Source: Pacificoceanicola sp048553275 (GTDB lineage: Bacteria > Pseudomonadota > Alphaproteobacteria > Rhodobacterales > Rhodobacteraceae). Taken from it: 64,000 nt of DNA. Shown in pieces: positions 34,132 through 43,134 of this stretch. Under the pieces are notes generated by a model. The model had not been told where the DNA came from, did no database searches, and worked only from the letters and a program-made list of their open reading frames with translations. The DNA lies in NCBI RefSeq assembly GCF_048553275.1, contig NZ_JBLZMW010000007.1, positions 62,001 through 126,000 of the forward strand, in the 5' to 3' direction. The position numbers and the translations under genes were made by a program. The stretch's first letter is position 1. Each line of letters starts with the position of its first letter.

Positions 34132-35826
34132 ATGGCTCAAGACAATCAAATGAACGGCGCCGAAGCGATGGTCCGAATGCTGGAGGCGCAGGGGGTTACC
34201 CATATCTTCGGCCTCTGCGGCGACACCACCCTGCCGTTTTATGACGCCATGCGGGGTCTGGATCATGGCATCACCCATGTATTGACCCGGGACGAACGCG
34301 CGGCGGCCTATATGGCCGACGGGTTTTCCCGCGTGACCGGCCGTGTGGGTGTTTGCGAGGGGCCATCGGGCGGCGGCGCGACCTATATCCTGCCGGGGCT
34401 GATCGAGGCGAACGAAAGCTCTTATGCGGTGCTGGCGATCACCACGGATATTTCCGTTGGATCTTATGGAAAGTTCCCGCTGACGGAGGTGGATCAGGAC
34501 GCCCTGATGCGCCCGCTGACCAAATACAACACGGTGATCAAGCAGGCCGCCCATATCCCGCGCATGGTCCGCGCCGCGTTTCGGGCGATGACCTCGGGGC
34601 GTGCGGGCGCGGCGCATCTGGGCCTGCCCTATGACATCCAATACGATTCCGTCGATCCGTCAGACGTCTGGGGCGACATGGTTTTTTCCGCCTATCCGGC
34701 CCATCCCGGCGCGCCGGAAGCCGCCCGCGTCGCGGCGGCGACAGAGGCGCTCTTGACGGCGGAGCGGCCTTTGATCGTCTGCGGCGGCGGGGTGATCATT
34801 TCCGGCGCCTGCGCGGCGCTGGCCCGAATTGCGGACCGGCTGGACATCGCCGTGGCCACGTCGATTTCCGGCAAGGGATCGCTCTCTGACGACCACCCGC
34901 AAAGCCTCGGGGTGGTGGGGTCGAACGGCGGCACGCCTGAGACCTGGGAGATGATGCAGGACGCGGACCTTGTTCTGTTTCTTGGCTGTCGCGCCGGGTC
35001 CACGACGACTTCGCGCTGGACCGCGCCCAAACCGGGAACGCGGGTGCTGCATATCGACAGCGACCCGATGGTGATCGGCGCGAACTACCCGACGGAGGTC
35101 GGCGTGGTTGGCGATCTGCGGCTGGCTCTGGACGCGATGAACGCTGTTCTGGACGGCAAGGCCGACCTTCCGCAATTTGGCGGCGCGGCGCGCGTCGCCG
35201 GGATAAAGGCGCGGAAATTCGCCCGGTTTCAGAAGCTTGCCTCAAGTGCCGAGACCCCGATGCGGCCAGAGCGGCTGATTGATGCCTTGAACCGGTTGCT
35301 CCCGGAGCAATCCGTGGTTGTCAGCGATCCCGGCACGTCCTGTCCCTATTACAACGCCTTTGGACATCGGCCCAAGGCGGGGCGCAGCTTTATCACCAAC
35401 CGCGCGCATGGGGCGCTTGGCTATGCACTCGGCGCCTCCATCGGCGCATGGTTCGGGCGACCGGACGCAAAGGTCGTCGCGATGATGGGCGACGGCAGTT
35501 TCGGCTTTACCTGCGGAGAGTTGGAGACCGCCGTTCGGTATAACGTTCCGGTGACCTTCATCGTCTTGAGCAACGCCAGCTATGGTTGGATCAAGGCCAG
35601 TCAGAAGGACGACAAGGGCGGGCGGTATTACAACGTGGACTTCGGCCGGACCGACAACGCCAAGGTGGCTGAGGGGTTCGGAGTGAAATCCTGGACCGTG
35701 GAGGACCCGGCGGATCTGGAGCGGGTGTTGCAAGCGGCGCTGGCGCATGAGGGGCCGACGCTGATTGATGTCATGTGCCAGGCGCTTGAAGAAAGTGATG
35801 CCCCTGTCATGCGGTGGATGGGATAA
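34132..35826 (+). CDS. Thiamine-diphosphate-dependent enzyme, acetolactate-synthase-like
   Basis: The 564-residue product has the three-domain ThDP decarboxylase/synthase layout. The N-terminal domain has the catalytic Glu in LTRDERAAAYMADGFSRVTG. The middle domain contains LIVCGGGVIISGA and GKGSLSDDHPQSLG. The C-terminal domain has the cofactor motif VAMMGDGSFGFTCGEL, ending 26 residues later in NASYGW. Compared with IlvB it lacks the usual regulatory partner gene, and the substrate loops differ, so it is probably not the housekeeping acetolactate synthase. It could act on a 2-oxo acid in the nearby pathway. AAAGGGG lies seven bases before ATG 34132. Confidence 0.82.
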   Translation: MAQDNQMNGAEAMVRMLEAQGVTHIFGLCGDTTLPFYDAMRGLDHGITHVLTRDERAAAYMADGFSRVTGRVGVCEGPSGGGATYILPGLIEANESSYAVLAITTDISVGSYGKFPLTEVDQDALMRPLTKYNTVIKQAAHIPRMVRAAFRAMTSGRAGAAHLGLPYDIQYDSVDPSDVWGDMVFSAYPAHPGAPEAARVAAATEALLTAERPLIVCGGGVIISGACAALARIADRLDIAVATSISGKGSLSDDHPQSLGVVGSNGGTPETWEMMQDADLVLFLGCRAGSTTTSRWTAPKPGTRVLHIDSDPMVIGANYPTEVGVVGDLRLALDAMNAVLDGKADLPQFGGAARVAGIKARKFARFQKLASSAETPMRPERLIDALNRLLPEQSVVVSDPGTSCPYYNAFGHRPKAGRSFITNRAHGALGYALGASIGAWFGRPDAKVVAMMGDGSFGFTCGELETAVRYNVPVTFIVLSNASYGWIKASQKDDKGGRYYNVDFGRTDNAKVAEGFGVKSWTVEDPADLERVLQAALAHEGPTLIDVMCQALEESDAPVMRWMG

Positions 35827-35976
35827 GCGCAGGACGCCCGCTCGGGGCCTGATCCGGCGTTTGGTACGATTCTTTGCCGAAACCGTTCAGGACTCGCCAC
35901 CGCAGACGCCTACGGCGGCCCGTCAGGACTTCAGCGGCATTCGCCCCTGAAAGGCAACGACAGCACATCGCCCGGC

Positions 35977-36894
35977 TCAGAGCGGGCGATTGACCGCAAT
36001 CTTGCCGAGGTCTTCCAGCAGGCTGTCGAGAAAGGCACTGCCGACCGAGGACAGCGGCCGGGCGCGGGAGGTGATGACTACCATGTCCATCTCGATCCGC
36101 GGCAGGAACGGACGGGAGACGAAACCACCCCGGGTTTCCTCTTCGAGGGCAAAGGGATCGAGCAGCGCCACGCCCATGCCCTCGCGCACGAACCCCAAAA
36201 GGTTGCGGAAAAGATGCGAGTGCACCCGCGTGTTCAGCCTCGCCCCCGCCTCGGCAAAGGCGGCGCGCAGGCGGCGATGGGTCATGTGATCCGGCCCCAT
36301 GACGATGAACGGGTGGTTGTCGAGCAAATCCGGGGTGAGAACCGCGTGCCGCGCCAAAGGATCGCCCAGGGGCAATGCGATCCGGGTCTCGAAGTGGAAG
36401 GGGTGGATGTTGAAGGAATCCTGCAGGATCGGGCGTTCGCAGATGCCGATTTCAAACAGGCCGGAGGCGATCCATTCCTGGATCTTGGACGAATACTGCG
36501 ATTGGAAGGTGATCGCCATGTCCGGACGATCCTTGGCGAAGCGCGCGATGAGGCGCGGCAGATAGGTAAAGCTGATCGAGTGTTGTGAGGCGATCTGAAG
36601 CTGGCCTGCCTGTTTGTTCTGCAGGTCGGTGACCGCCTGCTGCACGTGGTCGAGGCCACGAACCACGGTCTCGACCTCGCGGTAGAGCATCTGTGCCTCC
36701 GGCGTCGGCACGAGTCGGCCGCGCTGTCGTTCGAAGAGGCGGAAGCGGACCTCGCGCTCAAGCTGGGCCAGAAGATTGGAGAGTCCGGGCTGGGAAATGC
36801 CCAGTTGCGCGGCGGCTGCGGTGACCGTGCCGGTTTCGATGATGGCATGAAAGGCCTGAAGTTGTCGGAATCGCAAGGACATTTCCAATGGCAT
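35977..36894 (-). CDS. LysR-family regulator of the downstream catabolic operon
   Basis: The product (about 305 residues from MPLEMSLRFRQLQAF) has a winged helix-turn-helix at residues about 8-65 (TAAAAQLGISQPGLSNLLAQ) and a LysR effector domain. It is divergent from the FAD oxidoreductase that begins the long operon, with a TTCAA-N10-TTGAA dyad in the gap, so it is very probably the activator of that operon. A start at 36882 (MSLRFRQ) is the alternative. The ligand is unknown and is probably the imported substrate or an intermediate. Confidence 0.85.
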   Translation of the reverse strand: MPLEMSLRFRQLQAFHAIIETGTVTAAAAQLGISQPGLSNLLAQLEREVRFRLFERQRGRLVPTPEAQMLYREVETVVRGLDHVQQAVTDLQNKQAGQLQIASQHSISFTYLPRLIARFAKDRPDMAITFQSQYSSKIQEWIASGLFEIGICERPILQDSFNIHPFHFETRIALPLGDPLARHAVLTPDLLDNHPFIVMGPDHMTHRRLRAAFAEAGARLNTRVHSHLFRNLLGFVREGMGVALLDPFALEEETRGGFVSRPFLPRIEMDMVVITSRARPLSSVGSAFLDSLLEDLGKIAVNRPL

Positions 36895-36913
36895 AACCTG
36901 AAGTGATGAATTC

Positions 36914-36933
36914 TTCAATTTTTTGTATTTGAA
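36914..36933. promoter_or_regulatory. Candidate LysR operator for the catabolic operon
   Basis: TTCAA (36914-36918) and TTGAA (36929-36933) form an inverted repeat with a ten-base AT-rich spacer in the 91-base gap between the regulator and the oxidoreductase gene. The T-N11-A logic and the position fit a LysR box. Confidence 0.5.
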
Positions 36934-36985
36934 ATGATGTGTCGCGCACGGCAGGGTCATTGAAACCTCGGGAGCATTGCATCAA

Positions 36986-38236
36986 ATGAGCAAGACCATC
37001 GCCATTGTCGGGGCTGGGATCGTCGGTGTCTCGACCGCGCTCTGGCTTCAACGGGACGGGCACAAGGTCATCGTGATCGACCGGCTGGACCCCGGAGAGG
37101 GCGCCAGCCATGGCAACGGCGGCGTTCTGGCGAGCTGTTCGGTGGTGCCGGTGACGGTGCCCGGTCTTCTGGCGAAGGCGCCGAAGATGCTGTTCGATCC
37201 GAAACAGCCGTTGTTCCTGAAGTGGGGCTACCTGCCAAAGCTGGCCCCGTGGTTGGTGAAATACCTGCGCCATGGCAATGCGGAGGATGTCAGGCGGATC
37301 GCTGCCGCGCTGACCGGCGTCATCGGCGACAGCCTTGCCGATCATCAGGCGCTCAGCGCCGGAACCGGGGCGGAGCGTTACGTGGTGCCCTCCGATTATG
37401 TCTATCTCTACAAGGATCGCGCCGCCTATGAGGCGGATGCCTTTGGCTGGGCCGTGCGCCGCGAGATGGGCTTTGACTGGGATGAGCTGGAGGGGCCAGC
37501 ATGGCAGGCCTACGATGGCGCGTTTTCCGAGGCCATCGGCTTTGCCGCGCGCTTTGGCAATCATGGCCGGATCACCGATCCCGGTGCCTATGTAAAGGCT
37601 CTCGCCCGGCACGTGGAGGCGCAGGGCGGTCAGATTTTGAAGGCCGAAGTGTCCGGGCTGGTGCAGTCCGGAGGCCGGGTCACCGGGGTGCGCGCCGGGG
37701 GCGAGACGATTGCCTGCGACGCGGCGGTTCTGGCCATGGGTGCATGGTCCAAAGGTCTGGCCGACAGCCTTGGTCTGGATGTGCCGTTGGAGAGCGAGCG
37801 CGGCTATCACCTTGAGTTGTGGGAGCCGAACATCATGCCCAAGGCGCCGGTGATGGTTGCCAGCGGCAAGTTCGTCGCCACGCCGATGGACGGGCGCATC
37901 CGGCTGGCCGGGATCGTCGAATTCGGCGGGCTGAAGGCGCCGCCGTCCAGCGCGCCCTTCGATCTGCTGCGCGAGAACATCAAGGCGGCGATGCCCGGCC
38001 TGACGTGGCAGCGCGAGGTCGAATGGATGGGCCATCGCCCGGCTCCGGCGGACAGCATCCCGGCGATCGGCGAGGCTCCGGGGGTGCGCGGCGCGTGGCT
38101 TGGCTTTGGCCATCACCACGTCGGGCTGACCGGGGGGCCGAAAACCGGGCGTTTGTTGGCCCAGATGATTGGCGGACGCAGTCCGAACATTGACGTGAGC
38201 CCCTATTCTCCGTCACGCTTTGCAAAACAGGCATAA
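36986..38236 (+). CDS. FAD-dependent oxidoreductase, D-amino-acid-dehydrogenase-like (DAO fold)
   Basis: The 416-residue product begins with an FAD-binding beta-alpha-beta motif (IAIVGAGIVGVSTALWL) and the second-strand acid VIDRLDPGEGASHGNGG. That GASHGNGG pattern is shared by DadA and related amine or amino-acid dehydrogenases. The C-terminus carries the FAD-contacting GAWLGFGHHHVGLTGGPKTG. It probably oxidises a D-amino acid or an analogous amine or hydroxy acid and passes electrons to the membrane. It is the first gene of the operon controlled by the divergent LysR gene. A TTG at 36977 would add three residues. Confidence 0.85.
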   Translation: MSKTIAIVGAGIVGVSTALWLQRDGHKVIVIDRLDPGEGASHGNGGVLASCSVVPVTVPGLLAKAPKMLFDPKQPLFLKWGYLPKLAPWLVKYLRHGNAEDVRRIAAALTGVIGDSLADHQALSAGTGAERYVVPSDYVYLYKDRAAYEADAFGWAVRREMGFDWDELEGPAWQAYDGAFSEAIGFAARFGNHGRITDPGAYVKALARHVEAQGGQILKAEVSGLVQSGGRVTGVRAGGETIACDAAVLAMGAWSKGLADSLGLDVPLESERGYHLELWEPNIMPKAPVMVASGKFVATPMDGRIRLAGIVEFGGLKAPPSSAPFDLLRENIKAAMPGLTWQREVEWMGHRPAPADSIPAIGEAPGVRGAWLGFGHHHVGLTGGPKTGRLLAQMIGGRSPNIDVSPYSPSRFAKQA

Positions 38237-38293
38237 AAAGCCGCGGGCCAACCGCAGCGCGATTCCAAAAAACCAACAAGGGAAGTGAAGAAA

Positions 38294-39271
38294 ATGAAAA
38301 ACATGACGAAATTTCTGGCCGCGACGGCGCTGACCGCCGTCTCCGCAAGCGCCGCAATGGCGGACAAGTGGGACATGCCGCTGGCCTATTCGGCGACCAA
38401 CTTCCATTCCGAGAATGCCGCACAGTTCGCTGAGTGCGTGACCGCCGCCACCGATGGCGCGATCGAGATGGTCACCCATCCGTCCGGTTCGCTGTTTGCG
38501 GGCAACGACATCAAGCGCGCGGTTCAGACCGGTCAGGCTCCGGTCGGCGAGCGCCTGATTTCGGCACATCAGAACGAAAACCCGCTGTTCGGGATCGACA
38601 GCATTCCCTTCCTCGCGACCTCCTTCGACGCGCATGAAAAGCTGTGGGAGGTGGCCGGGCCGAAGATCGCAGAGGTGCTGGCGGATCAGAACCTTGTCTA
38701 TCTCTACTCCGTGCCGTGGCCGCCGCAGGGTCTGTACTTCAAGAAGCCGGTGGAGAGCGTTGCCGATATGGAAGGCATCAAGTTCCGCTCCTACTCGACC
38801 GCGACGGCGCGCATGGCGGAGCTGACCGGGATGCTGCCGGTACAGGTCGAGGCGGCGGAACTCTCGCAGGCCTTGGCGACTGGTGTGGCGGAGAGCTTCA
38901 TCTCATCCGGGGCGACGGGCTATGACCGCAAGGTCTGGGAGCATCTGACGCATTTCTACGAAGTCGACGCTTGGCTGCCGCGCAACATCATCTTTGCCAA
39001 CAAGGACGCCTGGGACGCGCTGGATGAGGCGCAGCAGGCGGCCATGACCGACTGCGCCACAGAGGCCAAGACCCGCGGCCTGCAGATGTCCAAGGACTAC
39101 ACGCAGCTGACGCTGGATGGTCTGAGAGAGGGCGGCATGGAAGTCGGTCCGGCCAGCGATACGCTGGTTGGTGAGCTGAAAGAGATCGGCGAGACGATGA
39201 CTGCCGAGTGGCTCGAAAGCGCGGGTGACCAGGGCAAGGCCATCGTCGACGACTACAAGGCGATGCAGTGA
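38294..39271 (+). CDS. TRAP transporter substrate-binding protein (DctP family)
   Basis: The 325-residue precursor has a signal peptide (MKNMTKFLAATALTAVSASAA). The DctP fold shows its hallmark around residues 146-170: GLYFKKPVESVADMEGIKFR, with Arg 165 in the position that normally binds a substrate carboxylate. YSTATARMAELTG follows. It delivers an organic acid to the QM permease. It lies between the oxidoreductase and the permease genes, and a strong hairpin follows its stop. The substrate cannot be predicted from the sequence alone. Confidence 0.9.
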   Translation: MKNMTKFLAATALTAVSASAAMADKWDMPLAYSATNFHSENAAQFAECVTAATDGAIEMVTHPSGSLFAGNDIKRAVQTGQAPVGERLISAHQNENPLFGIDSIPFLATSFDAHEKLWEVAGPKIAEVLADQNLVYLYSVPWPPQGLYFKKPVESVADMEGIKFRSYSTATARMAELTGMLPVQVEAAELSQALATGVAESFISSGATGYDRKVWEHLTHFYEVDAWLPRNIIFANKDAWDALDEAQQAAMTDCATEAKTRGLQMSKDYTQLTLDGLREGGMEVGPASDTLVGELKEIGETMTAEWLESAGDQGKAIVDDYKAMQ

Positions 39272-39309
39272 CGCCGCGCCTGACCTTAGCATGAGGTCAG
39301 GCTCCTTTC

Positions 39310-39341
39310 ACGGCCCGCCCCCAGTGTGGCGGGCCGTTTTT
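39310..39341 (+). terminator. Hairpin between TRAP binding-protein and permease genes
   Basis: ACGGCCCGCC and GGCGGGCCGT form a perfect ten-base stem around an eight-base loop, followed by TTTT. Inside an operon it probably lowers downstream transcription or protects the dctP message, giving more binding protein than permease. Confidence 0.8.
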
Positions 39342-39367
39342 ACCGTTCTCCAAAGCAGGGCTGACCC

Positions 39368-39889
39368 ATGACCGCGATCCGCCGCGTGCTCGATACGCTA
39401 TACTTGGCCGGGGGTGTGATTGCCGCCGTCTTCACCGTGTTGATCCTGCTGATCATCGTGGCGCAGATGCTGGCGCGCTGGACCGGGATGACATTCCCCG
39501 GCGCCGCCGATTACGCCGGATATTGCATGGCCGGGGCCAGCTTTTTCGCCTTCGCCTATGCGCTGAACCACGGGGCGCACATCCGGGTGACGCTCGCACT
39601 CTCCGCCATGGGCAAATACCGGCGCTGGGGCGAGACGTTCTGCTTTGCCGTGGGCGCGGCAGTCACCACCTTTGTGGCGCGCTATGCGTGGAAGTACATG
39701 ATGCAAAGCTACAAATTCAAGGATGTGAGCCAGGGGCAGGACGCCACGCCGCTGTGGATTCCGCAGATCGTCATGGTCGTCGGCGCCATCCTTTTGGCCA
39801 TTGCCTTCTGGGACAACCTGATCCGACTGCTCGTCACGGGCAGCACCAACGTCCGCGATGATCTCGTGGACCAGAGCCACGCGGAGTAA
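39368..39889 (+). CDS. TRAP transporter small permease subunit (DctQ)
   Basis: The 173-residue product has four membrane helices: LYLAGGVIAAVFTVLILLIIVA, a segment containing FPGAADYAGYCMAGASFFAFAYA, FCFAVGAAVTTFVARYA and IPQIVMVVGAILLAIAFW. The second-helix motif with GAADYAGY is typical of DctQ. It pairs with the DctM gene that starts six bases after its stop. Confidence 0.92.
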   Translation: MTAIRRVLDTLYLAGGVIAAVFTVLILLIIVAQMLARWTGMTFPGAADYAGYCMAGASFFAFAYALNHGAHIRVTLALSAMGKYRRWGETFCFAVGAAVTTFVARYAWKYMMQSYKFKDVSQGQDATPLWIPQIVMVVGAILLAIAFWDNLIRLLVTGSTNVRDDLVDQSHAE

Positions 39890-39895
39890 CGGATC

Positions 39896-41206
39896 ATGGA
39901 ACAATTCGCCCCGATCATCATCTTCCTCTTCGTGCTCTTTGCCCTGCTCGGCAGCGGCGTCTGGGTTGGCCTTGCGTTGATGGGCGTGGCCTGGGTCGGC
40001 ATGGAGCTGTTTACCATGCGTCCGGCGGGCGATGCCATGATCACCGTGGTCTGGCGCTCCTCCTCGTCATGGACGCTGACGGCGCTGCCGCTGTTCATCT
40101 GGATGGGGGAAATCCTGTTCCGAACGCGGCTCTCCGAAGACATGTTTCGCGGACTCAGCCCATGGATGGCCAAACTGCCCGGCGGCCTCGTACACACCAA
40201 CATCGTCGGCTGTACGGTCTTTGCCGCCGTCTCCGGATCGAGCGCCGCGACCCTGACCACCGTGGGCAAGATGTCCATTCCGGAGCTGCGCAAACGCAAT
40301 TACCCCGAACCGATGGTCATCGGCACGCTGGCCGGGGCTGCGACGCTTGGCCTGATGATCCCCCCCTCGCTGACGCTGATCGTCTATGGCGTGACGATCA
40401 ATGAAAGCATCACCAAGCTGTTCTTTGCCGGCATCCTGCCCGGCCTTGTGCTGGCGCTGATGTTCATGGCCTATGTCGCGGTGTATTCCTTCACCTCGAA
40501 GACATGGAACCCGACGCCGGACCCCGAGATGACCTTCATGGAAAAGGTCAGGAATTCGCGGTTCCTGATCCCCGTGATGCTGCTGATCCTCGTCGTGATC
40601 GGCTCCATGTACCTCGGCTTCGCCACCGCAACAGAGGCGGCCGCCTTCGGCGTGATCGGCGCGCTGGTGCTGGCTGCGGCGCAGGGCTCGCTGTCGTGGA
40701 GCACCTTCAGCGAGAGCCTCATGGGCGCGGTGCGCACCAGCGCGATGATCGCCCTGATCCTTGCGGGCGCGGCCTTCCTGTCGCTGTCGATGGGGTTCAC
40801 CGGCCTGCCCCGGGGCCTCGCGGATCTGATCGCAAGCTGGGATCTGTCGCGCTTCGAACTGCTCATGGCGCTGCTGGTCTTCTACATCGTCCTCGGCTGT
40901 TTCCTTGATGGCATTTCCAGCGTGGTGCTGACCATGGCGGTGGTCGAACCGATGATCCGTGAAGCAGGCATCGACCTGATCTGGTTCGGGATCTTCATCG
41001 TGGTGGTCGTCGAAATGGCCCAGATCACGCCGCCCATCGGCTTCAACCTCTTCGTCCTGCAGGGCATGACCGAACATCAGATGGGCTTTATCGCCCGCGC
41101 CGCGATCCCGATGTTCCTGATCATGGTGGTCATGGTCTTCGTGCTCATCGCCTTCCCGGACCTGGCCACATGGCTGCCCGACAATATCCGGCAAAGGCCT
41201 TCGTGA
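39896..41206 (+). CDS. TRAP transporter large permease subunit (DctM)
   Basis: The 436-residue product has about twelve membrane helices of the DctM family, which couple import to sodium. Typical elements are LPLFIWMGEILFRTRLSEDM, GCTVFAAVSGSSAATLTTVG, and LGLMIPPSLTLIVYGV. A later stretch is LGCFLDGISSVVLTMAVVEP, and near the end EMAQITPPIGFNLFVLQG. It follows DctQ closely, and its stop codon overlaps the GTG start of the next permease gene. Confidence 0.95.
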   Translation: MEQFAPIIIFLFVLFALLGSGVWVGLALMGVAWVGMELFTMRPAGDAMITVVWRSSSSWTLTALPLFIWMGEILFRTRLSEDMFRGLSPWMAKLPGGLVHTNIVGCTVFAAVSGSSAATLTTVGKMSIPELRKRNYPEPMVIGTLAGAATLGLMIPPSLTLIVYGVTINESITKLFFAGILPGLVLALMFMAYVAVYSFTSKTWNPTPDPEMTFMEKVRNSRFLIPVMLLILVVIGSMYLGFATATEAAAFGVIGALVLAAAQGSLSWSTFSESLMGAVRTSAMIALILAGAAFLSLSMGFTGLPRGLADLIASWDLSRFELLMALLVFYIVLGCFLDGISSVVLTMAVVEPMIREAGIDLIWFGIFIVVVVEMAQITPPIGFNLFVLQGMTEHQMGFIARAAIPMFLIMVVMVFVLIAFPDLATWLPDNIRQRPS

Positions 41207-42117
41207 CAGATCCGCTTCGTTTCATCGCACGGCATGGGCAATGGGTTCTGGCCTTCGGGCTGGTTCTCGGCCTGCTGTTGCCCGGGCTGGCCACCGGGCT
41301 GAAGCCGTGGCTGCCCTGGCTGGTGATCGGGCTGCTTTACGTGTCTCTGCTGCGCATGTCCGTAGCCGGAATGCTGGCGGCGCTGCGCGAGGTGCCGCGG
41401 ATGCTGCCCACCGTCGCGCTCATGCAATTGGCGGTGCCGCTGGTCGTGCTGGCGGTGGCGTGGATCACGGGCACCCTGACAAGCCCCGTGGCCTTGTCGC
41501 TCATCCTCGTCAGCGCCGCGCCCTCCATCGTCGGCAGCCCGAACGTGGTGATGATCATGGGGGCCTCGCCTGACCCGGCCTTGCGCCTGATGGTGGCGGG
41601 CACGCTGCTGCTGCCCCTGACCGTTATCCCGGTCTTTGCCCTGTCGCCGATGCTGAGCGGAGTGTGGGACGTGGTTCTGGCCGCGCTGAGCCTTCTGCTG
41701 ACAATCCTGCTGACCTCGGCGGCGGCGATGGTGACGCGGCGGATGCTCTTCCCGAAACCGGGGCCGGTGGTTCTTGACCGGCTGCAGGGGGCCTCCGCCA
41801 TCGCCCTGGTGGTCGTGGTCGTCGCGCTGATGCCGGCGGTGGTCGAGATCGCGCGGAACTCCTGGGGTCTTCTGGCGTTCTGGCTGGCCATTGCCTTCGG
41901 CGCCAACTTCGGGGCACAGGCGCTGGCGCGGGCCTTCACCAAAGGCCAGCCAAGGGACGAAGCGCTCGCCCTTTCCTTCATCGCCGGAAACCGCAATATC
42001 GCGCTGTTCCTCGTCTCGCTGCCGCCGGACATCACCGCCCAGGTGCTGCCCTTCATAGGCTGCTACCAACTGCCGATGTACCTCACCCCGATCCTGCTCC
42101 GGCGGCTTTACGCATAA
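41203..42117 (+). CDS. Ten-helix membrane protein, bile-acid:sodium-symporter-like
   Basis: The 304-residue product, starting at a GTG that overlaps the dctM stop (GTGA at 41203-41206), has about ten helices. The SAAPSIVGSPNVVMIMGASP segment and FIAGNRNIALFLVSLPPD resemble the crossover region of BASS/AEC-type transporters. It could be a second carrier, perhaps an exporter of a pathway product, since a TRAP importer precedes it. Family assignment is tentative. Confidence 0.65.
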   Translation: MTDPLRFIARHGQWVLAFGLVLGLLLPGLATGLKPWLPWLVIGLLYVSLLRMSVAGMLAALREVPRMLPTVALMQLAVPLVVLAVAWITGTLTSPVALSLILVSAAPSIVGSPNVVMIMGASPDPALRLMVAGTLLLPLTVIPVFALSPMLSGVWDVVLAALSLLLTILLTSAAAMVTRRMLFPKPGPVVLDRLQGASAIALVVVVVALMPAVVEIARNSWGLLAFWLAIAFGANFGAQALARAFTKGQPRDEALALSFIAGNRNIALFLVSLPPDITAQVLPFIGCYQLPMYLTPILLRRLYA

Positions 42118-42206
42118 GCCGTGCTAAACAAATCAATTAGTAAAACTCAATTGTCTGGCCGAGCGAGGCAGGTAGAAAAGGGCATCGACTATCTGGGAGG
42201 AGAGTC

Positions 42207-43058
42207 ATGCCCGATCACAGCCCCTTTGCCGCATCGAACGTCAGCCTCGCGCGCCGCGCCTGGGCCATCCGCCGCCACGCCCTGCGCATGGGCGAGGTGC
42301 AGGGACAAGGCTACATCGGACAGGCGCTCGGCGTCGCGGACGTTCTGGCGGTCAGCTATTTCCACGCGACGTCCTACCGCCCGGACGATCCGGACTGGGA
42401 CGGACGCGACCGCTTCTACCTGTCGATCGGCCACTATGCCATCGCGCTCTATGCCGCGATGATCGAGGCAGGCATCCTGCCAGAGGACGAGATTGAAACC
42501 TACGGCATGGACGACAGCCGCATGCCCATGTCCGGCATGGCCAGCTACACGCCGGGAATGGAAATCACCGGCGGCTCACTGGGCCATGGTCTCGGCATCG
42601 CCGTGGGCGCCGCCATGGGCCTCAAGCGCAAGCAGAACCCCGCTTTTGTTTACAATCTCATGTCCGACGGCGAGCTTGGCGAAGGCTCCACCTGGGAGGC
42701 GGTCATGTCCGCCGCGCAGCACAAGCTCGACAACCTGGTCTGCGTCGTCGACTTCAACAATCAGCAGGCCGACGGCCCAAGCCGCGACGCGCTGGCCACC
42801 ACACCCGAGGTCCCGAAATGGCAGGCCTTCGGCTGGCACGCGCAGGAGGTCGATGGCAACGACATCGACGCCGTGCGCGCCGCCTTCGACGTCGCCCGCA
42901 CCCACACCGGGCCACAGCCCCGCGTGATCATCTGCAACACAACGATGTGCAAGGGCGTCCCCTTCCTCGAATCCCGCGAAAAGACCCATTTCATCCGCGT
43001 CGAACCCGAGGAATGGGCCAAGGCGCTGGCTCATCTGGATCAGGAGATTCCCGCATGA
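42207..43058 (+). CDS. Transketolase, N-terminal (subunit A) part
   Basis: The 283-residue product is the ThDP-binding half of a split transketolase. Visible are SIGHYAIALYAAMIEAG (the GH contact), GGSLGHGLGIAVGAAMG, and the cofactor motif MSDGELGEGSTWEAVM, with Asn of FNNQQADGPS completing the metal site. The catalytic Glu lies in the partner gene. Split transketolases occur in sugar-acid and apiose catabolism and in a sulfoquinovose pathway, as well as some pentose phosphate systems. It starts 90 bases after the permease gene, with GGGAGGAGA before ATG. Confidence 0.9.
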   Translation: MPDHSPFAASNVSLARRAWAIRRHALRMGEVQGQGYIGQALGVADVLAVSYFHATSYRPDDPDWDGRDRFYLSIGHYAIALYAAMIEAGILPEDEIETYGMDDSRMPMSGMASYTPGMEITGGSLGHGLGIAVGAAMGLKRKQNPAFVYNLMSDGELGEGSTWEAVMSAAQHKLDNLVCVVDFNNQQADGPSRDALATTPEVPKWQAFGWHAQEVDGNDIDAVRAAFDVARTHTGPQPRVIICNTTMCKGVPFLESREKTHFIRVEPEEWAKALAHLDQEIPA

Positions 43059-43134
43059 TCCGCACACCACGCCCCTGCTTCTTCTCTGCAGAAATATCCA
43101 GAAACACCCGGCCCACGCAGGAAGGAGCTTCAAA

